40,298 bases of DNA from Streptococcus sp. A12 (GCF_905372335.1 NZ_CAJPOU010000014.1:1-40298), one strand, 5' to 3'. Positions 14,778 through 24,537 are shown, counted from the stretch's first letter. Program-made: numbers and translations. Notes: generated from the sequence alone by a model not told the origin.

Positions 14778-17700
14778 TTACTTGCTATCCCCAGTTAGCC
14801 TTCTCGTTTTTTTGCTAGCTACAAATCCTGCCAAAGCTAGTGAGGTCATGCCAAAGAGGCTAAGGACTGTTGAAACCAATTCATCTTGTCCTGTTTTTGG
14901 AAGGTTGCTTGTTGGCGTTGAAGCAGCTACTTCTGCTTGGCCACCAGTGTGATAGCCAACAGCGACTGGTTTGTTTGTTGCAACTTCTTTCGTTTCAGGT
15001 GTAGTTGGTTGGTCTGGGGTCACTGGAGTTTCCGGTAACTCTAGTGTCGGATTTTCTGGTTGAATCCATGGTTCCACAATCGCCCCACTATGCACCTCTG
15101 GGTTTGGCTTGATAACGTCTTTGACCAAAGAAAGAAGGTGGAAATTGATTTGATTGCTCACTTCATAAAGGAAATCATTTTCCGATGCACGATACCCCGC
15201 TGGGAGATCCACATGAACACGATAGGAGTCGTTCATCAACATGGTCTCAAAGCGTTTCAAATCATAGATACTTTGTGGGAGAAGGCGACTGATACCATCA
15301 TTCCCCACCACTTTTACGACTGTTCCTGTCGGAACCGGCTGATCAAATCCAATAGTGAGTTTGTTTTCATCTAAATAATGGAAGGCAAAGGTCACTTTTG
15401 GATGTGGATTTTCGGCTGAAACCGTCACCTTCTTCACTAGCTCTGTTCCCCAATCATAATGGTAATCAGACAAGGTGATTTTCACTGTATAAGTGCCAAA
15501 AGGTAAGTCTGGGAAGGTGCCAGCATTGTAGGACGCATTGAACTCTCCTTCTACTACACGAGCTTGGTCATCCACTACTTGGTAACGAACGACGGATGGA
15601 TAATACGAAATGACTTCTCCGCTGCTATCCGTGAAGACCACCTCCAAGGTGCCCTTTTCAGCCCTTGGTTTTTCAGATTCTGTCTCACTTGGTTGTTCAT
15701 CTGAACTTATTTCATTCGTCGGAGTCGTTGCCTCTACTTTCTTTCCTTCGATGTCCATCTCAGTGGTATTGTAGACCTTATCCCAAATGGTATAGCGAAC
15801 AGTAGAAAGGTCCACCCCTTCCGGAAGCAGATAGCTACCGTCCTCTTGGGGGTCCAAGGCCACGGTTTCCCCATTTTTGACATAGGACAGATAAGTCCCT
15901 GCTAGTCCACTACCAGTTTCGATCACCTTACCTGGTCGGAAAATCCGTGTTGCTGGATCGTACTGAGCACTTCCAGACTCGATGCTTGGAGCCGTGTTAT
16001 CAATCTTAACTTTGAAATTGAGCTCTTGCTGTTTGGCTCCAGAAGCAGTCGGACGATAAGTGATGATAAATTGATATTGCCCATCTGGGAGTTGCTTGCC
16101 ATCTTTGTCCAAACCTTCCCAAGAGATTTCATAGAACTCTTCGCTACGGTTCCCAATCCGGTAACTCCAGTCTGTCTTACGGTGGACTTCATTTCCGACC
16201 TCGTAAATCGGGTTAGTACGAGCTGTGTCCTCCTTCTTGTAAACTGATAGGTGGACATTTTCAACATTGCGAAGCATGACGGCTTTGACCTTGATGCTAT
16301 CAAAGCTGGAATCATTGTTTGGAGAGAAGTAAAGTTGGTCCCCATCAAAGCGATCTCCATCCTGTCCAAGAGTTTTGGCTACGGATTCTCCATTTTCATA
16401 GACATAACTGATCAAAGAGGTAAAGTGATTGTCTGGATGACGCTCTGGCGTTTCTGGGACTTTTTCATCTGGATAATCGGTCTTGTCCTTGTAGTAGTAA
16501 AACGGCTTGTCGCTACCTGTGTATTCGTAGATTGGCTTTTCAATGCCACGCAGATTTTGGTACTCCCCATGGAAGCCAACATAAGGGAGGCTGACCAGAT
16601 GTTTTTGGTTGCTGGCATCTTTGACCAGTACATAACCTTCTAAGAAATAACCATTTGGCATTTGCTTGCTGAGCTCTTCCTTGTACTTGCTCGCATCAAC
16701 CCTTACATGGATGGTCCGCTGACCATTGGCTGGGATAGTGACCGTTTCCTTACCGTCTAAAGTTTCTAATAGACGAGTATGGAGGGTGAATTTGCCATCT
16801 TGAACTTGATCTGTCTGAAGGGTCGTTTCATAACGAACAGACTTCTCTTGATTGGAAAGATTGTGGATGGTCACGTCAAACTCAAAAGTATCTGTGACAT
16901 TGCCTAGTGTCAGACTACTTTTTGCATCTTTGGCTGTTACATAGAGATCTCCTAGAGCTGCAGCTGTGACATCCATGACCCCTGCTCCTTGCTGACGAAC
17001 AGAGGAATAGGCATGCGTTTCTTCATCCACATGCGGGATAGCTGTACTCATGGTCATCTGTTTGACAAGAACTTGTAACTGTTCTGGACTGAGATGAGGG
17101 AAGCGCTCCTTCAGGGCTTGTTTCACCAGTGCAGTGGCACCTGCCGCGTGAGGAGAGGCCATACTGGTCCCCCTATCCATATAGTACTCTCCATTATTAA
17201 CAGATGAGTAGATCATCCCTCCTGGAAGAGTGACATCCGGTTTGAGGTCGCCATCAGCTGACAGCCCCCAAGAGGAGAAGTCGGATAATTGATTGGCTGC
17301 GTCGTACGGAACCCGTTTGAACTTGTTGGCAATATGGAGCTGGTAGTCCTGGGCATGTTGTGCTAGGACACTTCCAGCATCGTGGCCAATAACCCCAACT
17401 GGGAATCGTTCCCCCAGTCCTTCTAAGTCAAAACCTACAGGATTATTGCCCTGCTCCTCAGTCTGGTAGAAGATCACCCCTGTAGCACCAGCTCTTTTCA
17501 GCTCTTTGACCTTATCCACATCCGAAACTTCCCCACCTCGCTCCGTAAGGACTAAGTGCCCATTGATACTATCAGCTTGGTAGTGGTCGATCCCTCCCTT
17601 TTCCACATGGAGATAGCTTTGAGGGATGGTTGTCCGAAAGGCATCGCGTTCTACAAAGGAGTGCATCGGAATTTTGCCATCAGGAAAGTCCACGGAACCT

Positions 17701-19229
17701 TTTAAGGCTTCTACGGTCAGACTTGCTTCTGTCGACTCATGCTTGGTCAGACTATTAATAGACGCGACTGAGATGACATTTGGATTGACGGATGGGGTTC
17801 CTGTCATCCCATAATCTGGTGTGCTTGCAAGTGGTTTGCTGTGCCAGAAGCCATTGGTCGCCATATTGGTAGAGGCAACAGTAATGGTCACTCCAGCCTT
17901 TCTTGCGGCCTCAAAGGCCTGGCGCGTAATTTCTCCCACATCATAAATCGAGCCTGATGCGGTTCCCAAACTCATGTTGATGGAATCCGCCCCTAATTTG
18001 ACGGCATCTTCTACTGCTTTAGTGTAGATGAAATTTTGCACCTGCCCGCCCTTGGTGTCTGAGAAAACACGCAAAAACATAAGCTGGGCTTCGGGAGCGA
18101 CACCTCGGATAATCTCACCATTTGGAGATGGTTGAGAGGCATTGCCCACAGCGGTTCCAGCTACGTGGGTACCGTGAGAGATTGGATCATCTTCTTTAAC
18201 ATTGTCATCCATATCACTATAGTTGTGAACGTAGACGACTTTATTGTTGTACCATTTACCGTAAGTGATGCCGGCCCTCTTTTTTGCCTCTTCAATTTCC
18301 GCTTCATTCTTGTACTTGGCCTTGCTGATATCTGTTAGACGAAAAATATCGTGGGCAGGGTCGACCCCCGAATCGATGACCGCTACAACCTGACCTTGAC
18401 CCTTGATCCCCTTATCCCAGAGTGGCTGTAAATTGATCAGACTATTTTCTTCACTGACCTTGGTCGTAGTTGAAGTCGGTGATGCAGGAGCAGGCTGTGT
18501 TTCTTCCACTCTAGTCCGACCTAGTGGAGCATAATCTAGGGCATCTACACGTGCTAGTCCCCGAATCTTTTTAGCATCTCCATAAGTCGTCTCTAGAGCC
18601 AGTCCATTAAAGAGCAAATTAACGTCATACAATTTTTTGAACTGAATGGATTGCTTTTCGAGTTCTTTCAAAAATTGTTCGTGGTCTTGGTTGGTTTGTT
18701 CGATACGCGCTTCTTTTGAGACTGGTGATGATTCTCCAACCCCATCAGAAACTTTTTCTTTCAGACGAACTAGGACCTCGACTGGACTTGAATCCTCTAG
18801 AGTTTCTTTCGCTACTTCCTTGGGAGTGTCCTTCGTAGCAAGCTCAGGATTAGCTGTTGGACTTGCCATAACAGAAGCTGACAAGGTCTTCTCTTCTTTT
18901 GATTTCTCATTCGAAGGATCGCTAGTAGCTGAAGAGGTAGTTTGTGGTTGCTTGGTCTGGTCCTTACCATTAGTCTTGGCTGGCTCTTGCGAGGAAGACT
19001 CCTCCTTAACAGTATCAGTTGCATGAGCTCCGTCCAAACCTTTGTCCTGTCCGACTGTCGAATTCACCTCCTGACTTTCTTCCTTGACTACAAGAGCGGG
19101 AACATCTACCTGCCCTTCCTGCTCCTGGGCTGAAACAGTCACCCCACAAAAAAAGCATCCGACAAGTACCGATACTAGGCCGACTGCATATTTTCGTAAA
19201 GAAAAACGTTGTTGTCTGTCGCTTCCCAT
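14778..19229 (-). CDS. Cell-wall-anchored subtilisin-like serine protease (C5a peptidase/lactocepin type)
   Basis: 1483 aa, surface-exposed S8 protease. The YSIRK-like signal (RFSLRKYAVGLVSVLVG, 8-24) ends near SAQE. A Glu/Thr/Ser-rich stretch precedes the propeptide (about 150-240). The catalytic domain has D286 (VIDSGVD), H352 (HGTHVAG), probable oxyanion N455 and S689 (GTSMASP), with a PA-like insert (about 500-640). Fn3-like and accessory beta domains follow, then a Pro/Thr wall spanner and sortase signal LPKTG (1443-1447), hydrophobic segment and basic tail. The ATG at 19229 has AAAGGAGG ideally placed; upstream in-frame ATG at 19268 has none. It has its own promoter with a cre-like site between promoter and start. 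Likely roles, by family, are host protein or peptide cleavage; C5a cleavage itself cannot be asserted. Confidence 0.93.
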   Translation of the reverse strand: MGSDRQQRFSLRKYAVGLVSVLVGCFFCGVTVSAQEQEGQVDVPALVVKEESQEVNSTVGQDKGLDGAHATDTVKEESSSQEPAKTNGKDQTKQPQTTSSATSDPSNEKSKEEKTLSASVMASPTANPELATKDTPKEVAKETLEDSSPVEVLVRLKEKVSDGVGESSPVSKEARIEQTNQDHEQFLKELEKQSIQFKKLYDVNLLFNGLALETTYGDAKKIRGLARVDALDYAPLGRTRVEETQPAPASPTSTTTKVSEENSLINLQPLWDKGIKGQGQVVAVIDSGVDPAHDIFRLTDISKAKYKNEAEIEEAKKRAGITYGKWYNNKVVYVHNYSDMDDNVKEDDPISHGTHVAGTAVGNASQPSPNGEIIRGVAPEAQLMFLRVFSDTKGGQVQNFIYTKAVEDAVKLGADSINMSLGTASGSIYDVGEITRQAFEAARKAGVTITVASTNMATNGFWHSKPLASTPDYGMTGTPSVNPNVISVASINSLTKHESTEASLTVEALKGSVDFPDGKIPMHSFVERDAFRTTIPQSYLHVEKGGIDHYQADSINGHLVLTERGGEVSDVDKVKELKRAGATGVIFYQTEEQGNNPVGFDLEGLGERFPVGVIGHDAGSVLAQHAQDYQLHIANKFKRVPYDAANQLSDFSSWGLSADGDLKPDVTLPGGMIYSSVNNGEYYMDRGTSMASPHAAGATALVKQALKERFPHLSPEQLQVLVKQMTMSTAIPHVDEETHAYSSVRQQGAGVMDVTAAALGDLYVTAKDAKSSLTLGNVTDTFEFDVTIHNLSNQEKSVRYETTLQTDQVQDGKFTLHTRLLETLDGKETVTIPANGQRTIHVRVDASKYKEELSKQMPNGYFLEGYVLVKDASNQKHLVSLPYVGFHGEYQNLRGIEKPIYEYTGSDKPFYYYKDKTDYPDEKVPETPERHPDNHFTSLISYVYENGESVAKTLGQDGDRFDGDQLYFSPNNDSSFDSIKVKAVMLRNVENVHLSVYKKEDTARTNPIYEVGNEVHRKTDWSYRIGNRSEEFYEISWEGLDKDGKQLPDGQYQFIITYRPTASGAKQQELNFKVKIDNTAPSIESGSAQYDPATRIFRPGKVIETGSGLAGTYLSYVKNGETVALDPQEDGSYLLPEGVDLSTVRYTIWDKVYNTTEMDIEGKKVEATTPTNEISSDEQPSETESEKPRAEKGTLEVVFTDSSGEVISYYPSVVRYQVVDDQARVVEGEFNASYNAGTFPDLPFGTYTVKITLSDYHYDWGTELVKKVTVSAENPHPKVTFAFHYLDENKLTIGFDQPVPTGTVVKVVGNDGISRLLPQSIYDLKRFETMLMNDSYRVHVDLPAGYRASENDFLYEVSNQINFHLLSLVKDVIKPNPEVHSGAIVEPWIQPENPTLELPETPVTPDQPTTPETKEVATNKPVAVGYHTGGQAEVAASTPTSNLPKTGQDELVSTVLSLFGMTSLALAGFVASKKTRRLTGDSK

Positions 19230-19250
19230 AACCAGACCTCCTTTAATATT

Positions 19251-19264
19251 TGTAAGCGGTTTCC
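19251..19264 (-). promoter_or_regulatory. Putative cre (CcpA site) in the protease leader
   Basis: TGTAAGCGGTTTCC (plus strand) matches the 14-bp cre consensus TGWAANCGNTNWCA at 13 of 14 positions. It lies between the protease promoter (19273-19301) and its ribosome binding site, where CcpA binding normally blocks transcription. The overlapping GCGG/CCGC also makes a short hairpin. Confidence 0.6.
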
Positions 19265-19272
19265 GCACCTAT

Positions 19273-19301
19273 ATTTTAGTCCTTATCTTATGCAAAGTCA
19301 A
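19273..19301 (-). promoter_or_regulatory. Promoter of the surface protease
   Basis: Minus strand TTGACT (19301-19296), 17-nt spacer, TAAAAT (19278-19273): 5 of 6 at each hexamer. It leaves a leader of about 37 nt carrying the cre-like site and AAAGGAGG. Confidence 0.75.
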
Positions 19302-19420
19302 TGCAATCTAAAAAAATATACTATTTTATTGATTTTTTCAGATTTCTCTATCCATTATTGAAGAATCTTCTCTTGCCAAGGTGAGTTCCTTAGCCAAAGT
19401 TTCTTTCTTTAAAAAGGTAC

Positions 19421-19455
19421 AAAAAAAGAAATCAGAATAACTTCTGATTTCTTTT
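19421..19455 (-). terminator. Terminator of the phosphoketolase gene
   Basis: AAAAGAAATCAGAA (19424-19437) pairs with TTCTGATTTCTTTT (19442-19455) around TAAC, with a run of T on the minus strand after the stem. It lies 9 nt beyond the stop. Confidence 0.88.
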
Positions 19456-19464
19456 GGAATAAAC

Positions 19465-21849
19465 TTATTTATTTACGTTTTCCCATTTCCAGTTGTGTAC
19501 TTCTGGAATATCATCACCATGTTCACGGATGTAAGCATTGTGGAAGGCGATTGTTTCGTCCATTTGAGCTACGAATTTAGCTGCTTCTGCTCCAAGAGCT
19601 GCATTAGCTGCATCTTGTGCCAAGTGGAAGCGATCCAACTCAGACATCACACGCATATCGAATGGTGTTGTGATATCTCCGTTTTCACGGTAACCATGTA
19701 CACGAAGGTTATGGTTATGACGATTGAAGAAGATATCACGGATCATACCTTCGTAACCGTGGAAGGCAAAGATCACTGGTTTATCAGTTGTGAAGACTTT
19801 GTCGAACTCTTCATCTGAAAGTCCACGCGCATCAACGGATGGATGACGCAATTTCAAGATATCTACCACATTGACAAAGCGGATCTTCAATTCTGGGAAG
19901 GCCTTGTGCAAGATTGTGATGGCTGCAAGAGCTTCAAGGTTTGGCTCTGTACCTGCAGCTGCAATGACAAGATCTGGCTCTTCATCTGCTGAAACAGTAG
20001 ATGCCCAATCGATCACCTTGTATCCTTCACGAACCAATTCCTCTGCTTCATCAGCTGAGTAGAATTGAGGACGTGGGTGTTTTGAAGTAACAATCAAGTT
20101 TACCTTGTCTTCTGCCTTGAAGGCTTTATCCATCACTGCAAGCAGGCTATTGGTATCTGCTGGCAAGTATTCACGGATGTATTCAGGAGTTTTCTCAGCC
20201 AAGTGAGTCAAGATACCTGGATCTTGGTGAGTGTAGCCATTGTGGTCTTGTTGGAAAACAGTTGAAGTCGCAATCAAGTTCAAGGCAGGGTAGTTTTTAC
20301 GCCATGTCGTATGTGTCTTAGATTTACGCAACCATTTGAAGTGTTGAGTAATCATAGAGTCTACAACACGAAGGAAGGATTCGTAAGAAGCGAAGAATCC
20401 ATGACGACCTGTCAAGACATATCCTTCCAGCATTCCTTCTGCTTGGTGCTCAGACAATTGAGAGTCAATGACACGTCCAGCAGGGCTCAAAGCTTCATCG
20501 TAGTCTGGTTTCGTACGTCCTAACCATTGACGGCTTGTCCGAGTGAAGACTTCTTGAAGACGGTTTGATTTGGTTTCATCTGGTCCAAAGATACGGAAGT
20601 TATGTGGGTTCGCATCCACAAGATCTGCTGCATACTTACCAAACTCGATCATATCTTGGGCCATGATAGCACCTGGTGTTTCAATCTTGAAGGCATGTTT
20701 CTTCCAATCAGCAGTGTCCATTGGTTTGATGACACCTGCGTTTGTGATTGGGTTCATAGCCATGCGACGGTCACCTTTTGGTGCAATTTCGGCAATTTCA
20801 GGAAGCAATTTACCAGTTTCGTCGAACAATTCAGCTGGACGATATGATTCCAACCATGAAAGAAGAGCATCCACATGCTCCATATGGTGAGCATCTACTG
20901 GGATTGGAACTTGGTGAGCACGGAATCCACCCTCGATTGGTGTACCTTCCCAAGCTTTTGGTCCAGTCCAACCTTTAGGAATACGAGCAATCAAGACAGG
21001 ATATACTGGTTGAGTTGCTTCTTCTGCAGAACCTTTACGAGCTTCTGCTTGGACTTTCTTGATTTCTTCAATCGCTTCGTCCAATTTTTCTGCAAACAAA
21101 GCATGAGCTGCTTCGTGGTCGTCAGAAATAGCTGTTACGTCTGCAAAGATTGGTTTCCATCCAAGACCTTCAAAGAAGAGGGCCAATTCTTCGTCTGTTT
21201 TGCGTTCAAAGATCGTTGGGTTGTGGATCTTCCCACCGTTGAGGTAGAAGATTGGAAGAACAGCACCATCGTTAACTGGGTTCAAGAAGGTATTAGCCAA
21301 CCAACCAGCCATCAATGGACCAGTTTCTCCTTCACCATCACCGATTACGGTTGCAGCAATCACATCTGGATTGTCCAAAACAGCTCCAGCTGCGTGAGAA
21401 AGAGCATAACCAAGCTCTCCACCTTCATGGATAGATCCTGGAGTTTCAGGTGCCGCGTGAGAGGCAATCCCTCCTGGGAATGAGAAGATTTTACATAGGT
21501 GTTTAAATCCTTCTTCATTTTGTGGGATATTTGGATTCAATTCTGTGTAAGAACCATCTAAGTAAGAGTTGGACACCATAACTTGTCCACCATGACCTGG
21601 TCCTTCAATGTAGAACATATCCAAGTCGTATTTGTTGATGGTACGGTTCAAGTGAGCATAGATAAAGTTTTGTCCTGGTACAGTTCCCCAGTGTCCGATT
21701 GGGTGAGCCTTCAAGTCGTTTTCAACCACTTCACGTTTCAACAATGGGTTGTCTTTCAAGTACATTTGAGCAGCCGAAATGTAGTTGGCTGCACGCCACC
21801 ACGCATCCACTTTATCCAAGTAAGCTTTGCTGTTAAAATCAACAGTCAT
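19465..21849 (-). CDS. xfp: Xylulose-5-phosphate/fructose-6-phosphate phosphoketolase
   Basis: 794-aa thiamine diphosphate enzyme. It splits xylulose 5-phosphate (and often fructose 6-phosphate) with phosphate to acetyl phosphate plus a triose or tetrose phosphate, giving ATP through acetate kinase. Visible family features: HPIGHWGTVPGQNFIYAHLN near the N terminus, GPGHGGQ, GGELGYALSHAAGAVLDNP, the ThDP-binding GDGEGETG with LNGGKIHNPTI, and QDHNGYTHQDPG in the second half. The ATG at 21849 has GAGAGGAG 6 nt upstream; a TTG five codons earlier overlaps that site and is not used. Monocistronic, ended by a strong terminator. The leader of up to about 125 nt contains a dyad at 21876-21895. Confidence 0.96.
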   Translation of the reverse strand: MTVDFNSKAYLDKVDAWWRAANYISAAQMYLKDNPLLKREVVENDLKAHPIGHWGTVPGQNFIYAHLNRTINKYDLDMFYIEGPGHGGQVMVSNSYLDGSYTELNPNIPQNEEGFKHLCKIFSFPGGIASHAAPETPGSIHEGGELGYALSHAAGAVLDNPDVIAATVIGDGEGETGPLMAGWLANTFLNPVNDGAVLPIFYLNGGKIHNPTIFERKTDEELALFFEGLGWKPIFADVTAISDDHEAAHALFAEKLDEAIEEIKKVQAEARKGSAEEATQPVYPVLIARIPKGWTGPKAWEGTPIEGGFRAHQVPIPVDAHHMEHVDALLSWLESYRPAELFDETGKLLPEIAEIAPKGDRRMAMNPITNAGVIKPMDTADWKKHAFKIETPGAIMAQDMIEFGKYAADLVDANPHNFRIFGPDETKSNRLQEVFTRTSRQWLGRTKPDYDEALSPAGRVIDSQLSEHQAEGMLEGYVLTGRHGFFASYESFLRVVDSMITQHFKWLRKSKTHTTWRKNYPALNLIATSTVFQQDHNGYTHQDPGILTHLAEKTPEYIREYLPADTNSLLAVMDKAFKAEDKVNLIVTSKHPRPQFYSADEAEELVREGYKVIDWASTVSADEEPDLVIAAAGTEPNLEALAAITILHKAFPELKIRFVNVVDILKLRHPSVDARGLSDEEFDKVFTTDKPVIFAFHGYEGMIRDIFFNRHNHNLRVHGYRENGDITTPFDMRVMSELDRFHLAQDAANAALGAEAAKFVAQMDETIAFHNAYIREHGDDIPEVHNWKWENVNK

Positions 21850-22209
21850 ATTGTCTCCTCTCAAATTCTAGCTATGATTCTGATGAATTAGAATCCAGTG
21901 CAAGTATTTAGGTTATAAACATTCTATTTCATTCATATGAAGACAGAACGAACGCGAACCAAATTTAATTCAATTCTTCTCTATTCTATCAATAATTTAG
22001 CTTTTTGTATATAGAAAAAATTAAAAAAAATATAGTTTTTTATAAAAAGTTGCAAATCTCTTCTAAAATCAAAGTATTTTTCAATCATTTTACAAACAGG
22101 TTTTTGCTTAGAACGCTCAAAAAGCCTTTGAAATCAGCTATCTATAAATTTCCTTGTCACATAAAATCTTTCATGATATACTTTAGATATCAAACTAAAG
22201 GAGATCGTT
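21850..22209. promoter_or_regulatory. Divergent intergenic region between xfp and the two-TM protein gene
   Basis: 360 nt, very A+T-rich, no credible ORF. For xfp (minus) the best promoter is an extended -10, TGATAGAAT (21991-21983), with TATACA 17 nt before the hexamer; a second TAGAAT lies at 21926-21921. The dyad GATTCT/AGAATC (21876-21895) in the xfp leader could be an operator or hairpin. For the plus-strand gene, TTGTCA (22154-22159), 17 nt, TATACT (22177-22182) with a TGn extension is a strong promoter. I saw no cre site here. Confidence 0.55.
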
Positions 22210-23181
22210 ATGATGAAGGAAAAACGCAATAAAGGATTTGTGTCCGGTCTGGTGCTTGCCCTTGTCTTTCTTGCATTCGCAGGATTAGTATTTTCATTAT
22301 GGATGGGACGCCAGAACCCTTCTACGAGCTTTGCGAAGGCAGAAAAGTCTGGGGACCCTGTAACGATGCAAGTCTATGATATTACACGAGAACCTGTCGG
22401 AACTGTAGATAACGGCCACGTCCTCTATATCGTCCAGTACGATAACCAAAACGATGGTAAGTTTGCAGGGATCGAAGCCAAAAAAGACGATGCGACGATT
22501 AAAGAAATCGTTGATAAGGCAAAAAATGGGGAACTGCTGACCAAACCTTATCAACTAAAGGGAACGCAATTAGCCCCTTTGGCAAAGGATAGCAAAAATA
22601 CGTCTCGTAACGGTCGCCTTGTCGGCTATAGCGACTACATCCATTCCCTTCTCGACCCGACTTCTGTCGTGTCACTTAATATGACGACCAGCTATTACTT
22701 AAGCTTCACAGAGTACAACAAAGACTCCTTATTCCTCTTAATTGGTTCAGCTGCTCTTGCTGGACTTTCTATCATAATGGTCGTAGCCAGCTTCTCCCTT
22801 CGGAAACGGACCATTGCTTCCTATCAGGAACTCCACCAAAACTATCCCGAACTCCAAGGAGATCTGTCCCGCCTGTCTGATGAAGCCAGCTACTACAATC
22901 AAGACTTAAAAGTTATCTTGTACAAAAATCATTTGATTACCTATTTCAGAGGAACGCAAACGATTGATTTACGAGAGGTTCAACAACTATACTTACATGT
23001 CACTCGAGTTCGTCAATCAGGGATTGCTCGCTCAATCTTCCAATTGTGCTACATCCGCAAGGACAAACCAAAGAAACAGCACCGCCTAGCCATTAAGAAT
23101 AAGAAGAACGCTGAAGAACAACTCTACACTCTTTTTGCACAGGTGTCTGAGAGATTCCCAGATGTCAAGGTTGGAATTTAA
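22210..23181 (+). CDS. Two-TM membrane protein of unknown function
   Basis: 323 aa; I recognise no named family. The first membrane segment (about 10-32) and a second (about 173-196) bracket a probably extracytoplasmic region of about 140 residues. A basic cytoplasmic domain of about 125 residues follows; its LKVILYKNHLITYFRGTQTIDLREVQQLYLH looks like a PH-like or barrel strand pattern. It resembles no transporter or kinase I know. AAAGGAGATC precedes the ATG; a second ATG follows immediately (22213). It has its own strong promoter (22154-22182) and terminator (23221-23258), so it is monocistronic. Confidence 0.8.
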   Translation: MMKEKRNKGFVSGLVLALVFLAFAGLVFSLWMGRQNPSTSFAKAEKSGDPVTMQVYDITREPVGTVDNGHVLYIVQYDNQNDGKFAGIEAKKDDATIKEIVDKAKNGELLTKPYQLKGTQLAPLAKDSKNTSRNGRLVGYSDYIHSLLDPTSVVSLNMTTSYYLSFTEYNKDSLFLLIGSAALAGLSIIMVVASFSLRKRTIASYQELHQNYPELQGDLSRLSDEASYYNQDLKVILYKNHLITYFRGTQTIDLREVQQLYLHVTRVRQSGIARSIFQLCYIRKDKPKKQHRLAIKNKKNAEEQLYTLFAQVSERFPDVKVGI

Positions 23182-23220
23182 AGCTTTCCAACTCCCTTTG
23201 GAAATACTTTTCTCAGCACT

Positions 23221-23258
23221 AAAATCCCCTCATCAGAATCAATTGATGAGGGGATTTT
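23221..23258. terminator. Bidirectional terminator between the two-TM gene and hutI
   Basis: AAAATCCCCTCATCA (23221-23235) pairs perfectly with TGATGAGGGGATTTT (23244-23258), with T runs on both sides. It sits between convergent genes. Confidence 0.9.
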
Positions 23259-23289
23259 TTCTATTTAGGTCACATTTGAAACGAGAGGA

Positions 23290-24537
23290 TTAAATCACTT
23301 TTTTACCATTTTTATAGACATCTGTCACTAGGTTGGTCGCAAAGAAATAGAAGAGATAATCTAGATTTGGTGCATCGTAAATCGTGATATCGGCCTGTTT
23401 TCCAGTATCAAAAGATCCAATAGTTTTGGCACGATCTACTGAATAAGCTGCATTAATAGTTACCGCATTGAGAATCTCAACTGGTGTCAAACGCATCATG
23501 AAGCAACCGAGGTGCATGGCAAACTGGAGATTGGCTGTCGGACAGGATCCTGGGTTACTGTCGGTTGTTAGGGTGATGGCCATCCCAGCATCCAGCATCT
23601 TACGAGCTGGTGCATAGGTATCTTCCATGAGGCTGAAGGTTGTAGCAGGCAAAAGATTTCCGATAACTTTTGCTGTGGCTAGTTTTTGAATGCCTTCATC
23701 GGTAATCACCATCAGGTGTTCTGCACTGGTGGATTCCAATTCAGCCGCAACGTCAACACCACCGATGGACTCGATTTCATCCGCATGGATCCGCAGTTTG
23801 AAGCCCATTTCCTTGGCTTTTGACAGAAGATAGCGGGACTCATCTGCTGTAAAGACACCCTTTTCACAGAAGATATCACAGAATTCAGCTAACTTTTCTT
23901 CCTTCACTTTTGGAAGCATTTGCTCAATAATGAGATCTAAATACTCTTTAGAACGGCCCTTGTACTCCGTCGGGATCGCATGAGCTGCCATAAAGGTCGA
24001 AACCAGATCAATTTCATGGTCACGGTCCAAGGCTGCTACTACATCTAGTTGGCGTTTTTCCGTTTCCCAATCCAAACCATAGCCACTCTTAGCCTCAACG
24101 GTGGTCACCCCATGACGTAGCATATAGTCCAACAGTCGTTTAGACTTGTCATAGAGATTGTCAAAAGATGCTTCACGTGTTGCCCGAACAGTACTCAGAA
24201 TTCCACCGCCTTGGGCGAGGATGTCTAAGTAAGAAACACCCGCTAACTTTTTCGCAAACTCATGTTCACGACTGCCTCCATAGACCAAGTGAGTGTGGCA
24301 GTCAATCAAACCAGGAGTCGCAACTTTTCCTTCACAAGATTTTACTTCCGTATGGTCATCAATCAGTTCTGGATCGGGTTGACCTGTCCCAACTGCGAGG
24401 ATTTTTCCATCCTTAATAGCGATATAAGCATCGGAAACGATTTGCGCTTCTGCCATCTCTTTTCCATAGAGAGGATGGCCTAAATCATTTGGACAAAACA
24501 ACTGGTTAAAGTGGGTTAAGATTACATCAGCAGACAT
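23290..24537 (-). CDS. hutI: Imidazolonepropionase
   Basis: 415-aa amidohydrolase-superfamily enzyme that opens 4-imidazolone-5-propanoate to N-formimino-L-glutamate, the third step of histidine breakdown. Metal site: DCHTH with H81 and H83, HADE (histidine in LRIHADEI) and the aspartate of TTDSNPGS. Also conserved are YGGSREHEF and FMAAHAIP. I chose the ATG at 24537 (MSADVIL) with AAAGGAA about 10 nt upstream; an in-frame ATG at 24573 would add 12 residues and has no binding site. It is divergent from the rest of the hut genes and shares the 200-nt control region with hutU. Confidence 0.95.
   Translation of the reverse strand: MSADVILTHFNQLFCPNDLGHPLYGKEMAEAQIVSDAYIAIKDGKILAVGTGQPDPELIDDHTEVKSCEGKVATPGLIDCHTHLVYGGSREHEFAKKLAGVSYLDILAQGGGILSTVRATREASFDNLYDKSKRLLDYMLRHGVTTVEAKSGYGLDWETEKRQLDVVAALDRDHEIDLVSTFMAAHAIPTEYKGRSKEYLDLIIEQMLPKVKEEKLAEFCDIFCEKGVFTADESRYLLSKAKEMGFKLRIHADEIESIGGVDVAAELESTSAEHLMVITDEGIQKLATAKVIGNLLPATTFSLMEDTYAPARKMLDAGMAITLTTDSNPGSCPTANLQFAMHLGCFMMRLTPVEILNAVTINAAYSVDRAKTIGSFDTGKQADITIYDAPNLDYLFYFFATNLVTDVYKNGKKVI

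Noticed and set aside
20875..21483. Open frame of 202 codons on the plus strand inside the phosphoketolase gene
   Set aside because: It has no ribosome binding site, its composition (Trp/Ser/Phe/Cys-rich) is that of an antisense shadow, and it lies wholly within a certain coding region.
22005..22232. Open frame upstream of the two-TM protein gene
   Set aside because: Lys/Phe/Ile-rich translation of A+T-rich promoter DNA. It spans the promoter at 22154-22182 and overlaps the real start in another frame.
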